Part shown: piece by piece, positions 1 through 6,161 of the stretch
Numbering within the stretch: position 1 is the first letter of the stretch
Layout of the letters: the number at the start of each line of letters is the position of its first letter
From: Palsa-883 sp035696165
GTDB lineage: Bacteria; Pseudomonadota; Alphaproteobacteria; Acetobacterales; Acetobacteraceae
Assembly (NCBI GenBank): GCA_035696165.1
Contig: DASRQX010000029.1
Coordinates: 1 to 10,024, forward strand
DNA: 10,024 nt
Direction of reading: 5' to 3'
Made by a program: the position numbers and the translations under genes
The notes under the pieces: model-generated
Told to the model about the DNA's origin: nothing
What the model saw: the letters and a program-made list of their open reading frames with translations, nothing else
Database searches by the model: none

Positions 1-461
1 ATGTGGCGGCGTGCCATTGCGGCATAAAGCTGCGCCGGTGCGATCGCACCCGATGGCATCTCGAATTCGCCGATCAGGCGGAATTGCGGCATTTGCTGCA
101 CCCGCGTGCCGATGCGGCCGCCGGAGTAGCCGGTGCGTCCCAGCGACAGAAGGACGTGGTTGCAGATGCCGGCGCTGATCGCGGCGACGGCGCACTGGAT
201 GGCGGCAACCGCACTGGCGCCGCCCATCGGCGTGGTGGCGGAGAAGCGCAGGTCGGGAATGGCGAAATTGGTGACGAAGTCCTCGGCGACGGCGCTGGTG
301 CCGTAGGGGATGACGCCGTCGATGTCGCGTGGGCTCAGCCCAGCATCGGCGATGGCGTTCAGTGATGCTTCCAGTTGCAACGACAGCGGCGTGCGGCCGG
401 TGCCGCGCATGTAGGCGGTTTCACCGACGCCGGTGATGGCGCCTTTTTCGAACAAGGACAT
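1..461 (-). CDS. Thiolase-like protein, SCP-x/acetyl-CoA acetyltransferase-like family (3' part outside window)
   Basis: The first 153 codons of a minus-strand gene are visible, with no stop before the left edge. The N-terminus (SLFEKGAITGVGET) and the segment PMGGASAVAAIQ at about residues 78-89 match the thiolase-like superfamily, the branch near sterol carrier protein-x thiolases and bacterial lipid-transfer/thiolase homologues. Classical thiolases have a nucleophilic Cys just before the glycine-rich turn. Here that place appears to hold Met79 (MGGAS), as far as a by-eye alignment can tell, so ordinary thiolytic activity is doubtful. Such replacements are common in this branch, whose members often work in complex with a small DUF35/OB-fold partner; that partner would lie to the left and is not visible. 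The start is ATG 461-459, with a GGGG ribosome binding site at 473-470, eight bases upstream. Substrate unknown. The gene follows the ABC permease in the same direction after 186 bases, so co-transcription is possible but not shown. Confidence 0.85.
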   Translation of the reverse strand, partial: MSLFEKGAITGVGETAYMRGTGRTPLSLQLEASLNAIADAGLSPRDIDGVIPYGTSAVAEDFVTNFAIPDLRFSATTPMGGASAVAAIQCAVAAISAGICNHVLLSLGRTGYSGGRIGTRVQQMPQFRLIGEFEMPSGAIAPAQLYAAMARRH

Positions 462-481
462 GGCGGTTTCCCCTGTGGTCC

Positions 482-523
482 GGGGGAGTGTGCGCGGGGG
501 TAGGCGGGGGCTCAAGCGGGGGG
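482..523 (+). promoter_or_regulatory. Four-run G tract (possible G-quadruplex) in thiolase leader
   Basis: On the plus strand, runs of G occur at 482-486, 496-500, 506-510 and 518-523, separated by 9, 5 and 7 bases. This fits a four- or five-layer G-quadruplex pattern. The thiolase-like gene is transcribed from the other strand, so its transcript would carry C runs here. The run at 486-482 can pair with the gene's GGGG ribosome binding site at 473-470 across an 8-base loop. The pattern is seen directly; a regulatory role is inference. Confidence 0.4.
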
Positions 524-560
524 TACGGCGCATGGAACGGGCATGCTCTGGGCTTGAGCC
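509..560. repeat. 9-bp inverted repeat upstream of thiolase-like gene
   Basis: GGCTCAAGC at 509-517 is the exact reverse complement of GCTTGAGCC at 552-560, with a 34-base spacer. It lies between the permease stop and the thiolase-like start. The spacer is long for a simple hairpin, so it may instead be a protein-binding dyad or chance. Confidence 0.35.
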
Positions 561-568
561 GAGGGTAC

Positions 569-613
569 CGCCTTCCGCCGCAGTGCCCAGGTGGATGCGC
601 GTGGCGGAAGGCG
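569..613 (-). terminator. 11-bp inverted repeat downstream of the permease, possible terminator-type hairpin
   Basis: CGCCTTCCGCC at 569-579 pairs perfectly with GGCGGAAGGCG at 603-613 around a 23-base spacer, starting 35 bases after the permease stop in the direction of transcription. A G-T wobble (580/602) and one more pair (581/601) extend the stem. There is no T run after the stem on the minus strand, so it does not meet the intrinsic terminator pattern fully. It could also be an RNA-stabilising or Rho-associated structure. Confidence 0.35.
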
Positions 614-647
614 CTTCGCTGTTCCGCCCTACGTTTTATGCTTGGAG

Positions 648-2384
648 TCAGCGGCTGCGCAGCATGAAGTCGCGGCCGACGAAGCGCATGCCGACGGCGA
701 CCAGGGCGAAGGTGATGGCCAGCAGGATGCCGCCTAGCGCGGCCAGGACTTCGAAGTTGCCCGCTTCGCTCAGGTCGTAGAGCAGCACTGCCATGGTGCG
801 GGTGTTGGGGCCTACCAGGAAGATCGCCGCGGATAATTCGCGTGTGGCAACGATGAACACGATCAGCCAGCCGCCGACCAGGGTGCGGCCAAGCAGCGGG
901 ATGGTGATGCTGCGAATGGTGGCCAGGCGGCCACAGCCCAGGATGCGCGCGGCTTCCTCCATTTCGGGGTGCAGCGAGCCCATGGCGGAATTGGCGTTGG
1001 TGTAGGCGATGGGCAGGAAGCGGGCGATGAAGGCGAAGATCAGAATCCACGGGGTGCCGTACAGCGACAATGGCGGGGCGGCGAACACAGCATAGAAGCC
1101 GATCGCCATGACGATCCCGGGAATGACGAAGGGGGCCATCGCCAGAAAGCCGAGCACGCCGATGAACGGCATCAGCCGGCGGTGTGCGCCGTAGGCGATC
1201 AGCAGCGCCAGCACCACCGCGACGCTGGCCGCGGTCGCTGAATACCAAAGTGTATGCCAGATGGCAGTAATCGCGGTGTCTTGTTCGAACAGCAGCAGGT
1301 GGTAGTTCGCGAAGGTGAAATTGCTCGGGCTAAGACCGTTTCCCCAGGCCTTCGCGAAGGACGCCTCAAGCAGCACCAGCATCGGCATGGCCACCGCTAT
1401 CAACCCGACGAAGCCGCACCATGCCAGCAGCAGGTAGCGCCAACGTCCCAATTGGATCAGCCGGCGCGCGCCGCCCTTGCCGGTCTGCGCAACGTAGCCT
1501 TTGCGCCCAAGTGCGCGGCGCTGCAGACCCATCAGCCCGAGCGTGATCAGCAGCAGCGGGATCGAGTAGGCGGCGGCGACCTCGACGCGCACTGGGAACT
1601 CGAAGAACTGCCACAGCTGGGTGGCGGCGACGTTGATGCGCGCGGGGATGCCGATGATCGCCGGCGGACCGAACAGCGCGACCGCATCCAGGAACACGAC
1701 GATGGCGCCGCCGATGATGGCCGGCGAGGCCAGCGGCAGCGTCACCTTGCGCATCGCCGTCCAGGTGCCGGCGCCCAGGATGTTCGCCGCGTCCTCCATT
1801 TCGGAGGAGATCAGATCGAGCGCGGATTTGACGAAAATGAAGATCAGCGGGAACGACTGCAGCGCGATCACCAACGCCAAGCCGTTGAAGGTGTAGACGT
1901 TGACCAACGGGTCGTGCAGCCCGGTGGCCCAACGCCACAGTAGGTTGAGGAACCCGGCGTTGGGGCCGGCCAGCAGGATCCAGCCGATCGCGCCGAGGTA
2001 GGGTGGCAGGATGAAGGCGCCCAGCACGATCAGCCAGATCAGGGTTTTGCCGGGCATGTCGGTGCGCGACACGGCCCAGGCCATCGGCAACGCGAACAGC
2101 AGCGAATAGCCCGCGACCGCGCTTGCGAGTTTCAGCGAATTTACCAGCGCTTCAACGTAACGGTCGCGGCCGTAGGCTTGCAGGTAGTTGTTGAATGTGA
2201 AGGCACCGGCGCGGGTTTCGAAACTGGCGATCAGCAGCTTCAGCATCGGCGCCGCGACCAGTACCAGCAGCGCGAGTGCGACGAGCACCCAGATGAAGGT
2301 CATCGGCTCGACCCACCGGCGCCAGGCGCGGTAGGGTTGCGTGGCGGTGGGTCCGCGCGGCAGGGCGATGATTGGCTCTACCAT
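648..2384 (-). CDS. ABC transporter permease, fused double-domain (iron(III)-type, FbpB/AfuB-like)
   Basis: This 578-residue inner-membrane protein would form the channel of a binding-protein-dependent importer. It has two tandem permease units joined by a basic linker near residues 286-315. Each unit has several hydrophobic segments and an EAA-type loop, the contact site for the ATPase: EMEDAANILGAG near 195-206 and EMEEAARILGCG near 474-485, each followed by an LP-containing stretch. The twofold architecture and length match permeases of the iron(III)/thiamine group (FbpB, AfuB, ThiP), in which one polypeptide replaces a permease dimer. The start is ATG 2384-2382, with only a weak GGGG-type ribosome site upstream. 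It lies 107 bases after the binding-protein gene in the same direction, the normal pairing for this family. No ATPase gene is adjacent in the window. Family assignment is firm; the transported substrate (iron or another small ligand) cannot be read from the sequence. Confidence 0.93.
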   Translation of the reverse strand: MVEPIIALPRGPTATQPYRAWRRWVEPMTFIWVLVALALLVLVAAPMLKLLIASFETRAGAFTFNNYLQAYGRDRYVEALVNSLKLASAVAGYSLLFALPMAWAVSRTDMPGKTLIWLIVLGAFILPPYLGAIGWILLAGPNAGFLNLLWRWATGLHDPLVNVYTFNGLALVIALQSFPLIFIFVKSALDLISSEMEDAANILGAGTWTAMRKVTLPLASPAIIGGAIVVFLDAVALFGPPAIIGIPARINVAATQLWQFFEFPVRVEVAAAYSIPLLLITLGLMGLQRRALGRKGYVAQTGKGGARRLIQLGRWRYLLLAWCGFVGLIAVAMPMLVLLEASFAKAWGNGLSPSNFTFANYHLLLFEQDTAITAIWHTLWYSATAASVAVVLALLIAYGAHRRLMPFIGVLGFLAMAPFVIPGIVMAIGFYAVFAAPPLSLYGTPWILIFAFIARFLPIAYTNANSAMGSLHPEMEEAARILGCGRLATIRSITIPLLGRTLVGGWLIVFIVATRELSAAIFLVGPNTRTMAVLLYDLSEAGNFEVLAALGGILLAITFALVAVGMRFVGRDFMLRSR

Positions 2385-2491
2385 GCAACGAGATACCCCA
2401 TCATGCCCTGGTAACTCTCAATGTGGCGTGATTACGTTGCCTTTGAGTCATCGCCGACTTCCAACCCCACCCATCTCAATCGCCACCCGCT

Positions 2492-3538
2492 TCACACCCC
2501 AAACGTGTCGCGCCACTGCTCCTTCACTTCCGGCACGCCCGTCTCGATCTCCTGCGGCGTGGCGCTGAGCAGCTTGACCTTGTCGACCGGCAGCGCGCCT
2601 TCGGGCGGCGGCACGTCGGGGCGCACCGGCATGACGTAGTATTTGCGCAGCGCCTGGCCGAACATCGGCCCGGTGGCGAATTCCATGAATAGTTTGGCCG
2701 CGTTCGGGTGCGGCGCGGTCTTCGGGATCGCGCTCGGCCCGTAGACCACCTCGGAGCCCTCGGTCGGATAGACGAAGGCCAGCGGGTTGCCGCGCGCCAT
2801 CGACAGCAGCGTCGAGTCGAGCGTCACGCCGATGCCGACGTTGCGTTCGCCGGCGTTCAGCAGCGTCACCGGATCGTCGGAGGAACGACCGATCTGCGGC
2901 TTGTTCTTCTCCAGCGCCGTGAAATAGTCCCAGCCGTAAAGCCGCCTCAGCAGCACGCACATGATGCCGATGGAGCCGCTGTAGCCCGGATGCCCGACGG
3001 CCACCTGATCCTTCCATTTCGGATCGAGCACATCCTTCCAGCTCTTCGGCGCGTCCGCGGCTGCGACTTTCTTCGTGTTGTAGATGATCAGATACAGCCC
3101 GAGTGAACAGATCTGCCAGGCATTGTCTGGGTCCTGATTGCGCAATGCCGGCAGCAGGCCGTCGGCGTTCTTCGGGCGGAACGACAGCAGGTTGCCCTCG
3201 CGCTTGAGGAACAGGTAGTGGCCATAGTCGGTGGAGCTGAATATGTCGCATTGCGCGACGCCGGCGCGCAGATCCTGTGACAGCCGCTGGAACGCCACCT
3301 GCGAGGTGGATCGCACCACATTCACCTTGACGCCCGGATAGCGCTCGGTGAAGGCGCGGCCGGCGGCTTCGGCGGGCTCGGACTGGATTTGCGCGGAGTA
3401 CCAGGTGACCTCGCCCTCGCGCTTGGCGGCTTCGTAGAGCTCCTGTTCGTTCGGTGGCAGTTCGGCGGCCGCGGCACGGCTTGCACCCAGCGCGACAGAG
3501 GACGCGGCGATGAAATGCCGCCTGGTGATCCTGGACAT
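2492..3538 (-). CDS. Tat-exported extracellular solute-binding protein, iron(III) ABC transporter type
   Basis: This 348-residue periplasmic ligand-binding protein would deliver its cargo to the fused permease encoded next. The N-terminus ITRRHFIAASS is a twin-arginine export signal (R6-R7, F9), followed by a hydrophobic stretch and an Ala-rich cleavage region around residues 20-25. The mature start has the family pattern ELYEAAKREGEVTWYSA at about 33-49, and a late KYYVMPVR segment lies at 299-306, as in FbpA/FutA-like proteins. Tat export implies folding in the cytoplasm, as in some metal-binding members. The paired tyrosines used for Fe(III) in FbpA-type proteins cannot be placed with certainty; Y300-Y301 are in the wrong region for a simple match, so iron is likely but not proved. 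The start ATG 3538-3536 is preceded by GGGGGAG about ten bases upstream. The gene lies 84 bases after ccmE. Confidence 0.92.
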   Translation of the reverse strand: MSRITRRHFIAASSVALGASRAAAAELPPNEQELYEAAKREGEVTWYSAQIQSEPAEAAGRAFTERYPGVKVNVVRSTSQVAFQRLSQDLRAGVAQCDIFSSTDYGHYLFLKREGNLLSFRPKNADGLLPALRNQDPDNAWQICSLGLYLIIYNTKKVAAADAPKSWKDVLDPKWKDQVAVGHPGYSGSIGIMCVLLRRLYGWDYFTALEKNKPQIGRSSDDPVTLLNAGERNVGIGVTLDSTLLSMARGNPLAFVYPTEGSEVVYGPSAIPKTAPHPNAAKLFMEFATGPMFGQALRKYYVMPVRPDVPPPEGALPVDKVKLLSATPQEIETGVPEVKEQWRDTFGV

Positions 3539-3622
3539 GTTGGTGTAGCTCCCCCGATTGGCGCCAGCTTACCGCAGGGTGGCGTAGCGGTCACTCGCGG
3601 CAGAACCCCAGGGGACGGCTGT

Positions 3623-4126
3623 TCAGCCGCCGGATTGTTTCGGTACCATCGCGTTCCAGGTCGCGGCGGGCGGCGGTGGACCGGCGCTCGGGTTCCAGTG
3701 GCCGGCCTTCTTCAGTGCTTCCTCGACATCCTTCGGCATGTAGGTCTCGTCGTGCTTGGCCAGCACTTCCGAGGCGCGGAACGTGCCGTCCGGGCGCAGT
3801 GCGCCGAACGCGACGACGCCTTGGCCCTCGCGGAACAGGTCGGGCAGGATGCCGACATAGGTGACCTTCACCGTGGCGCCGCCGTCGGTCACGGTGAACG
3901 CTGCGGCGGGATGGCCGTCGATGGTGGTTTTGTGCACGCTGCCCTGCTCGACCAGCCCGCCCAGGCGGAAGTCGCGGCCGGGCGGCGGTGCGTTCTGCGC
4001 GACCTGCGCCGGCGACAGGAAGAACACCAGGTTGTCGCGGAATGCGGTCAGCACCAGCGCCGTCGCGGTGCCGAGGCCGACGCCGCATGCCAGCAGCACG
4101 ATCAGGCGGCGGCGCTTGCGGGTCAT
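3623..4126 (-). CDS. ccmE: Cytochrome c-type biogenesis protein CcmE (heme chaperone)
   Basis: CcmE is a membrane-anchored periplasmic chaperone that binds heme covalently and passes it to the CcmF/H lyase for c-type cytochrome assembly. The 167-residue protein has a basic N-terminus (TRKRRR), one membrane segment near residues 8-28, then the OB-like periplasmic domain. The hallmark LAKHDETYMP is at 123-131: His125 is the expected covalent heme ligand and Tyr129 the expected axial ligand, by comparison with the E. coli protein. The C-terminus is a flexible Pro-rich tail. The start ATG overlaps the ccmD stop as ATGA (4126-4123), indicating translational coupling. The usual next gene, ccmF, does not follow here; a binding-protein gene does. 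A short self-complementary stretch, CGGCTG-TT-CAGCCG at 3616-3629, spans the stop codon. Confidence 0.97.
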   Translation of the reverse strand: MTRKRRRLIVLLACGVGLGTATALVLTAFRDNLVFFLSPAQVAQNAPPPGRDFRLGGLVEQGSVHKTTIDGHPAAAFTVTDGGATVKVTYVGILPDLFREGQGVVAFGALRPDGTFRASEVLAKHDETYMPKDVEEALKKAGHWNPSAGPPPPAATWNAMVPKQSGG

Positions 4127-4317
4127 GCGCCGTCCGGCGAGTCGGTGCGGGTGCGTTGTGAACGCGAGTCGCCTGCCCCTGCGCGGTTGACCCTCGGATC
4201 GATTGCCGCCAACCGCCGGCGCGCGGTGCCCATCCGGGTGAACGCGGCGATGCCGAACTGCAGGGGGATCAACACGCCCAATGCGTAGGACGCGGCGATG
4301 AACGGCAGATGGGTCAT
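4123..4317 (-). CDS. ccmD: Heme exporter protein CcmD
   Basis: This is a 64-residue single-span membrane protein. CcmD is needed to release holo-CcmE from the CcmABC complex. It has a hydrophobic segment at about residues 5-27 with the conserved-type Tyr11, followed by a basic region (RRRLAAIDPR) and a hydrophilic C-terminal tail, slightly long for the family. It was identified mainly by size, topology and position between ccmC and ccmE. The start ATG 4317-4315 overlaps the ccmC stop as ATGA (4317-4314), and the stop overlaps the ccmE start as ATGA, so the three genes form a tightly coupled unit. Confidence 0.9.
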   Translation of the reverse strand: MTHLPFIAASYALGVLIPLQFGIAAFTRMGTARRRLAAIDPRVNRAGAGDSRSQRTRTDSPDGA

Positions 4318-5111
4318 GGCGCCGCCTCCCGGCTGGCTTTCGCCATCAGCAGGCCGCGGATGCGCCGCTCCATCACCGCGGCGCGGGTGCGGGCCAACAC
4401 GATGGCGGCGAACACCAACGTGTAGCCCAGCGCGCACACCAGCAGCGGCCACAACATGGTCAGGGCCATCGTCGGCGCGCCGGTCAGCGTGATGGTGTCG
4501 GGCTGGTGCAGGGTGTTCCACCACTCGACGCTGAACTTGATGATCGGCAGGTCCACCGCGCCGACCAGCGCCAGGATGGCGCCGGCGCGATAGCCTCGCT
4601 CCGGTTCATCGAACGCGCGGACCAGCGCGATGTGGCCGAGATACAGGAAGAACAACACCAGCACGGAGGTCAGCCGCGCGTCCCACACCCACCAGGCGCC
4701 CCACATCGGCTTGCCCCACAGGCTGCCGGTGGCGAGGCACAGGGCCGTAAAACCGGCGCCGACGGGGCCGATTTCGACGGCCGCAAGGTCGGCCAGCGGG
4801 TGGCGCCAGACCAGCGACAGCACGGAGCATGCGGCCAGCGCGACGTAGCCGGCGGAGGCCAGCCATGCCGCCGGCACGTGGATATACATGATGCGGACCG
4901 CGTCGCCCTGCTGCCAGTCGGCGGGGGCGAAGAACAGGCCCCAGACCAACCCGGCGACGGTCAGCAGCAGCCCGGGCAGCGCCAACCACGGCAACACGGC
5001 CCCGGACAGGCGCAGGAAGCGCCCCGGGTTGGCAAAGCGGTGCAGCGAGCGACCCGGTTTGGGTGCGCTGCGCGGCGGAGCGACGGCGGAAGAAGCATCC
5101 ACAAACGGCAT
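4314..5111 (-). CDS. ccmC: Heme ABC transporter permease / heme-handling protein CcmC
   Basis: CcmC is a polytopic inner-membrane protein that presents heme to CcmE on the periplasmic side, working with CcmA, CcmB and CcmD. The 265-residue product has about six membrane segments. The Trp-rich WWD signature is at about 132-149 (WGKPMWGAWWVWDARLTS), flanked by the two heme-ligand histidines expected for the family: His78 in MYIHVP and His202 in WWNTLHQ. The ATG at 5111-5109 is the only ATG before the conserved domain, but no clear ribosome site precedes it and the first 22 residues are unconserved-looking. A weak promoter-like pair (TTCAAT, 17 bases, TAGAAT) on the minus strand overlaps this ATG; if used, translation would have to begin further in, for which only GTG at codon 4 is seen. 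ccmA and ccmB are not upstream here; vapC is. Confidence 0.97.
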   Translation of the reverse strand: MPFVDASSAVAPPRSAPKPGRSLHRFANPGRFLRLSGAVLPWLALPGLLLTVAGLVWGLFFAPADWQQGDAVRIMYIHVPAAWLASAGYVALAACSVLSLVWRHPLADLAAVEIGPVGAGFTALCLATGSLWGKPMWGAWWVWDARLTSVLVLFFLYLGHIALVRAFDEPERGYRAGAILALVGAVDLPIIKFSVEWWNTLHQPDTITLTGAPTMALTMLWPLLVCALGYTLVFAAIVLARTRAAVMERRIRGLLMAKASREAAP

Positions 5112-5194
5112 TCTATCTGACCCGGGCGCAGGATTGAAGGTGATTGGGGTGCATTGCCAGGGGAGTCGGCCGGGCCATAGAGGATGCGGAACTC

Positions 5195-5222
5195 ATGACC
5201 GGCATCGATCAAATCCGGTCAT
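5195..5222 (-). terminator. 8-bp inverted repeat downstream of vapC, possible terminator-type hairpin
   Basis: ATGACCGG at 5195-5202 and CCGGTCAT at 5215-5222 form a perfect 8-bp stem with a 12-base loop, 28 bases past the vapC stop in the direction of transcription. No T run follows on the minus strand, so intrinsic termination is uncertain. It separates vapBC from the ccm genes. Confidence 0.4.
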
Positions 5223-5250
5223 CCAGGGTTCGGGCATCAAGCGTTTGGCT

Positions 5251-5646
5251 TTACGCGAGCCGCATATCCGTTCGCGGGAAATCGTTCCCCTTGCAAAGCA
5301 GCGGCACATCAATCTGTTTCGCACAAGCATAAGCAAAGCAGTCGCCCATGTTCAAGCCGGCCGGATGGCGTCCCTTGCCAAAGCGGGCGAACGCTTTTAC
5401 CGCCGCTATGCCGGTCTCCCGGTCGATCGCCACCACCGCCGCGTCGATCTCGGTCAGAAAGCGATCGACCACGGCCAATGCGTCGGCAACTGGGGCGTTG
5501 GCGATGCGGGCCAAGCCGACCGCCGCTTCGAAGATTGCATATGCGGAGGTTGTGCGCCCACGCCCGCCCGCCAATCGGCCGGTGAGACTGGCCGCGTCGT
5601 CCTCCATCGCAATGATCCCGATCATCGCCGAGGCATCCAGGAACAT
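5251..5646 (-). CDS. vapC: Type II toxin VapC, PIN-domain ribonuclease
   Basis: This is a 131-residue PIN-domain endoribonuclease. VapC toxins cleave RNA, often tRNA or rRNA, when not held by VapB. The acidic metal-binding residues expected for the fold are visible: Asp4 in MFLDAS, Glu40 in YAIFEA, Asp102 in NMGDCFAYA and Asp122 in KGNDF. Full length, so likely intact. The ATG at 5646-5644 overlaps the last base of the vapB stop (TGATG). A GTG three bases earlier (5649) would add one Met and give a GTGA overlap; the ATG has better spacing from the weak GGA ribosome site. The RNA target cannot be inferred. Confidence 0.95.
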   Translation of the reverse strand: MFLDASAMIGIIAMEDDAASLTGRLAGGRGRTTSAYAIFEAAVGLARIANAPVADALAVVDRFLTEIDAAVVAIDRETGIAAVKAFARFGKGRHPAGLNMGDCFAYACAKQIDVPLLCKGNDFPRTDMRLA

Positions 5647-5888
5647 CACGCGTGTCCGGACAGCTCGTCGAAGAAGGCCTTGTCCGCCGGCTTCCCGCCG
5701 GATCGCTTCATCGCCTGAAAGTCGGCCTGGATGCCGTGTAGCCGCTCGATCAGCGGCGGTGTCGCGGTGATCGCCGCATACTCGCGCTCCACCGCTTCCC
5801 TGATCGTCTCGGTCAAGGTCTTTCCCTTGATCCGAGCAAGCTGACGGACAGCCGCATCGGTCGCGCGATCCCGAATGTGAAAGGCCAT
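5646..5888 (-). CDS. vapB: Type II antitoxin VapB
   Basis: This 80-residue antitoxin would bind and neutralise VapC and repress its own operon. The N-terminal AFHIRDRATDAAVRQLARIKG followed by a TLTETIREAVEREY helix resembles the ribbon-helix-helix-like DNA-binding part of the PSK/Rv0623-type VapB group; the C-terminal half (GIQADFQAMKR onward) would wrap the toxin. The start is ATG 5888-5886 because AAGGAG (5902-5897) lies exactly eight bases upstream. A GTG three codons earlier at 5897 would lie inside that ribosome site and is not preferred. The stop overlaps the vapC start. An 8-bp dyad over the likely promoter lies 33 bases upstream. Confidence 0.92.
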   Translation of the reverse strand: MAFHIRDRATDAAVRQLARIKGKTLTETIREAVEREYAAITATPPLIERLHGIQADFQAMKRSGGKPADKAFFDELSGHA

Positions 5889-5912
5889 TGGATACACTCC
5901 TTGATGGCGCCG

Positions 5913-5944
5913 TCTATACCATGCTGGCTACACAATGCCAGCAT
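5913..5944 (-). promoter_or_regulatory. vapBC promoter with overlapping 8-bp dyad (likely VapBC operator)
   Basis: On the minus strand, CTGGCA (5941-5936, 4/6 to the -35 consensus) is followed after 17 bases by TATAGA (5918-5913, 4/6 to the -10 consensus), 24 bases before the vapB ATG. Perfect inverted repeat ATGCTGGC (5921-5928) and GCCAGCAT (5937-5944) with an 8-base spacer covers the -35 element and most of the promoter spacer. Autorepression by antitoxin or toxin-antitoxin complex at such dyads is standard for the family; binding here is inferred. An ATTCGAAT palindrome adjoins at 5943-5950. Confidence 0.6.
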
Positions 5945-6020
5945 TCGAATTGCCGCGTGGGGGGCTGGCGGGTGATGGCTCCCGCGCAGCATGTCGGGAC
6001 GCGGTGCGCCAGGTCAACCG

Positions 6021-6042
6021 GCCGGACAGCAGCCGGACAGGA
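6021..6042 (+). repeat. Two-copy tandem 11-base repeat
   Basis: GCCGGACAG recurs at 6021-6029 and 6032-6040 with a period of 11 bases, in the non-coding interval between vapB and the DUF4160 gene. Two copies only; could be an operator half-site pair or chance. Confidence 0.3.
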
Positions 6043-6087
6043 GAGCGTTGTTGGTCGCACCGGGAACGTACAGCATCCGAGCGATGA

Positions 6088-6133
6088 AAGATCGCGCGGT
6101 ACCCGCGCGAGTGCGATCTTGATCTAGTGCACT
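6088..6133. promoter_or_regulatory. Strong hairpin and palindrome upstream of the DUF4160/DUF2442 pair
   Basis: AAGAT (6088-6092) and ATCTT (6116-6120) flank CGCGCGG-TAC-CCGCGCG (6093-6109), giving a 12-bp stem with one six-base bulge. An alternative pairing is AAGATCGC with GCGATCTT (6113-6120). It is followed by the palindrome AGTGCACT (6126-6133). A weak promoter-like TTGATC (6119-6124) precedes the gene at 6162. No T run follows on either strand. The position suggests an operator or leader structure for the downstream pair, possibly bound by its helix-turn-helix member; this is inference. Confidence 0.4.
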
Positions 6134-6161
6134 GCTTGCACCAGATTGACGCGCGGTAACG

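Noticed and set aside
421..1248. 275-codon minus-strand open frame
   Set aside because: It lies antiparallel in frame to the permease codons, is rich in Arg, His and Pro, and shows no family pattern; it is a GC-driven shadow of the permease gene.
1254..1943. 229-codon plus-strand open frame
   Set aside because: Antisense to the permease, very rich in Gln, Arg and Asp with no recognisable domain; the permease frame explains the sequence.
2448..3251. 267-codon minus-strand open frame
   Set aside because: Out-of-frame reading of the binding-protein gene with low-complexity Arg/Ala composition.
3389..4288. 299-codon plus-strand open frame
   Set aside because: Antisense to the binding protein, ccmE and ccmD; composition and lack of any motif mark it as a shadow.
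4888..5718. 276-codon plus-strand open frame across ccmC, the spacer and vapC
   Set aside because: It crosses two clearly coding minus-strand genes and has no domain pattern.
6021..6042. Short tandem repeat as a CRISPR array
   Set aside because: Only two 9-base copies with a 2-base gap; far too short for repeats and spacers, and no cas gene is present.
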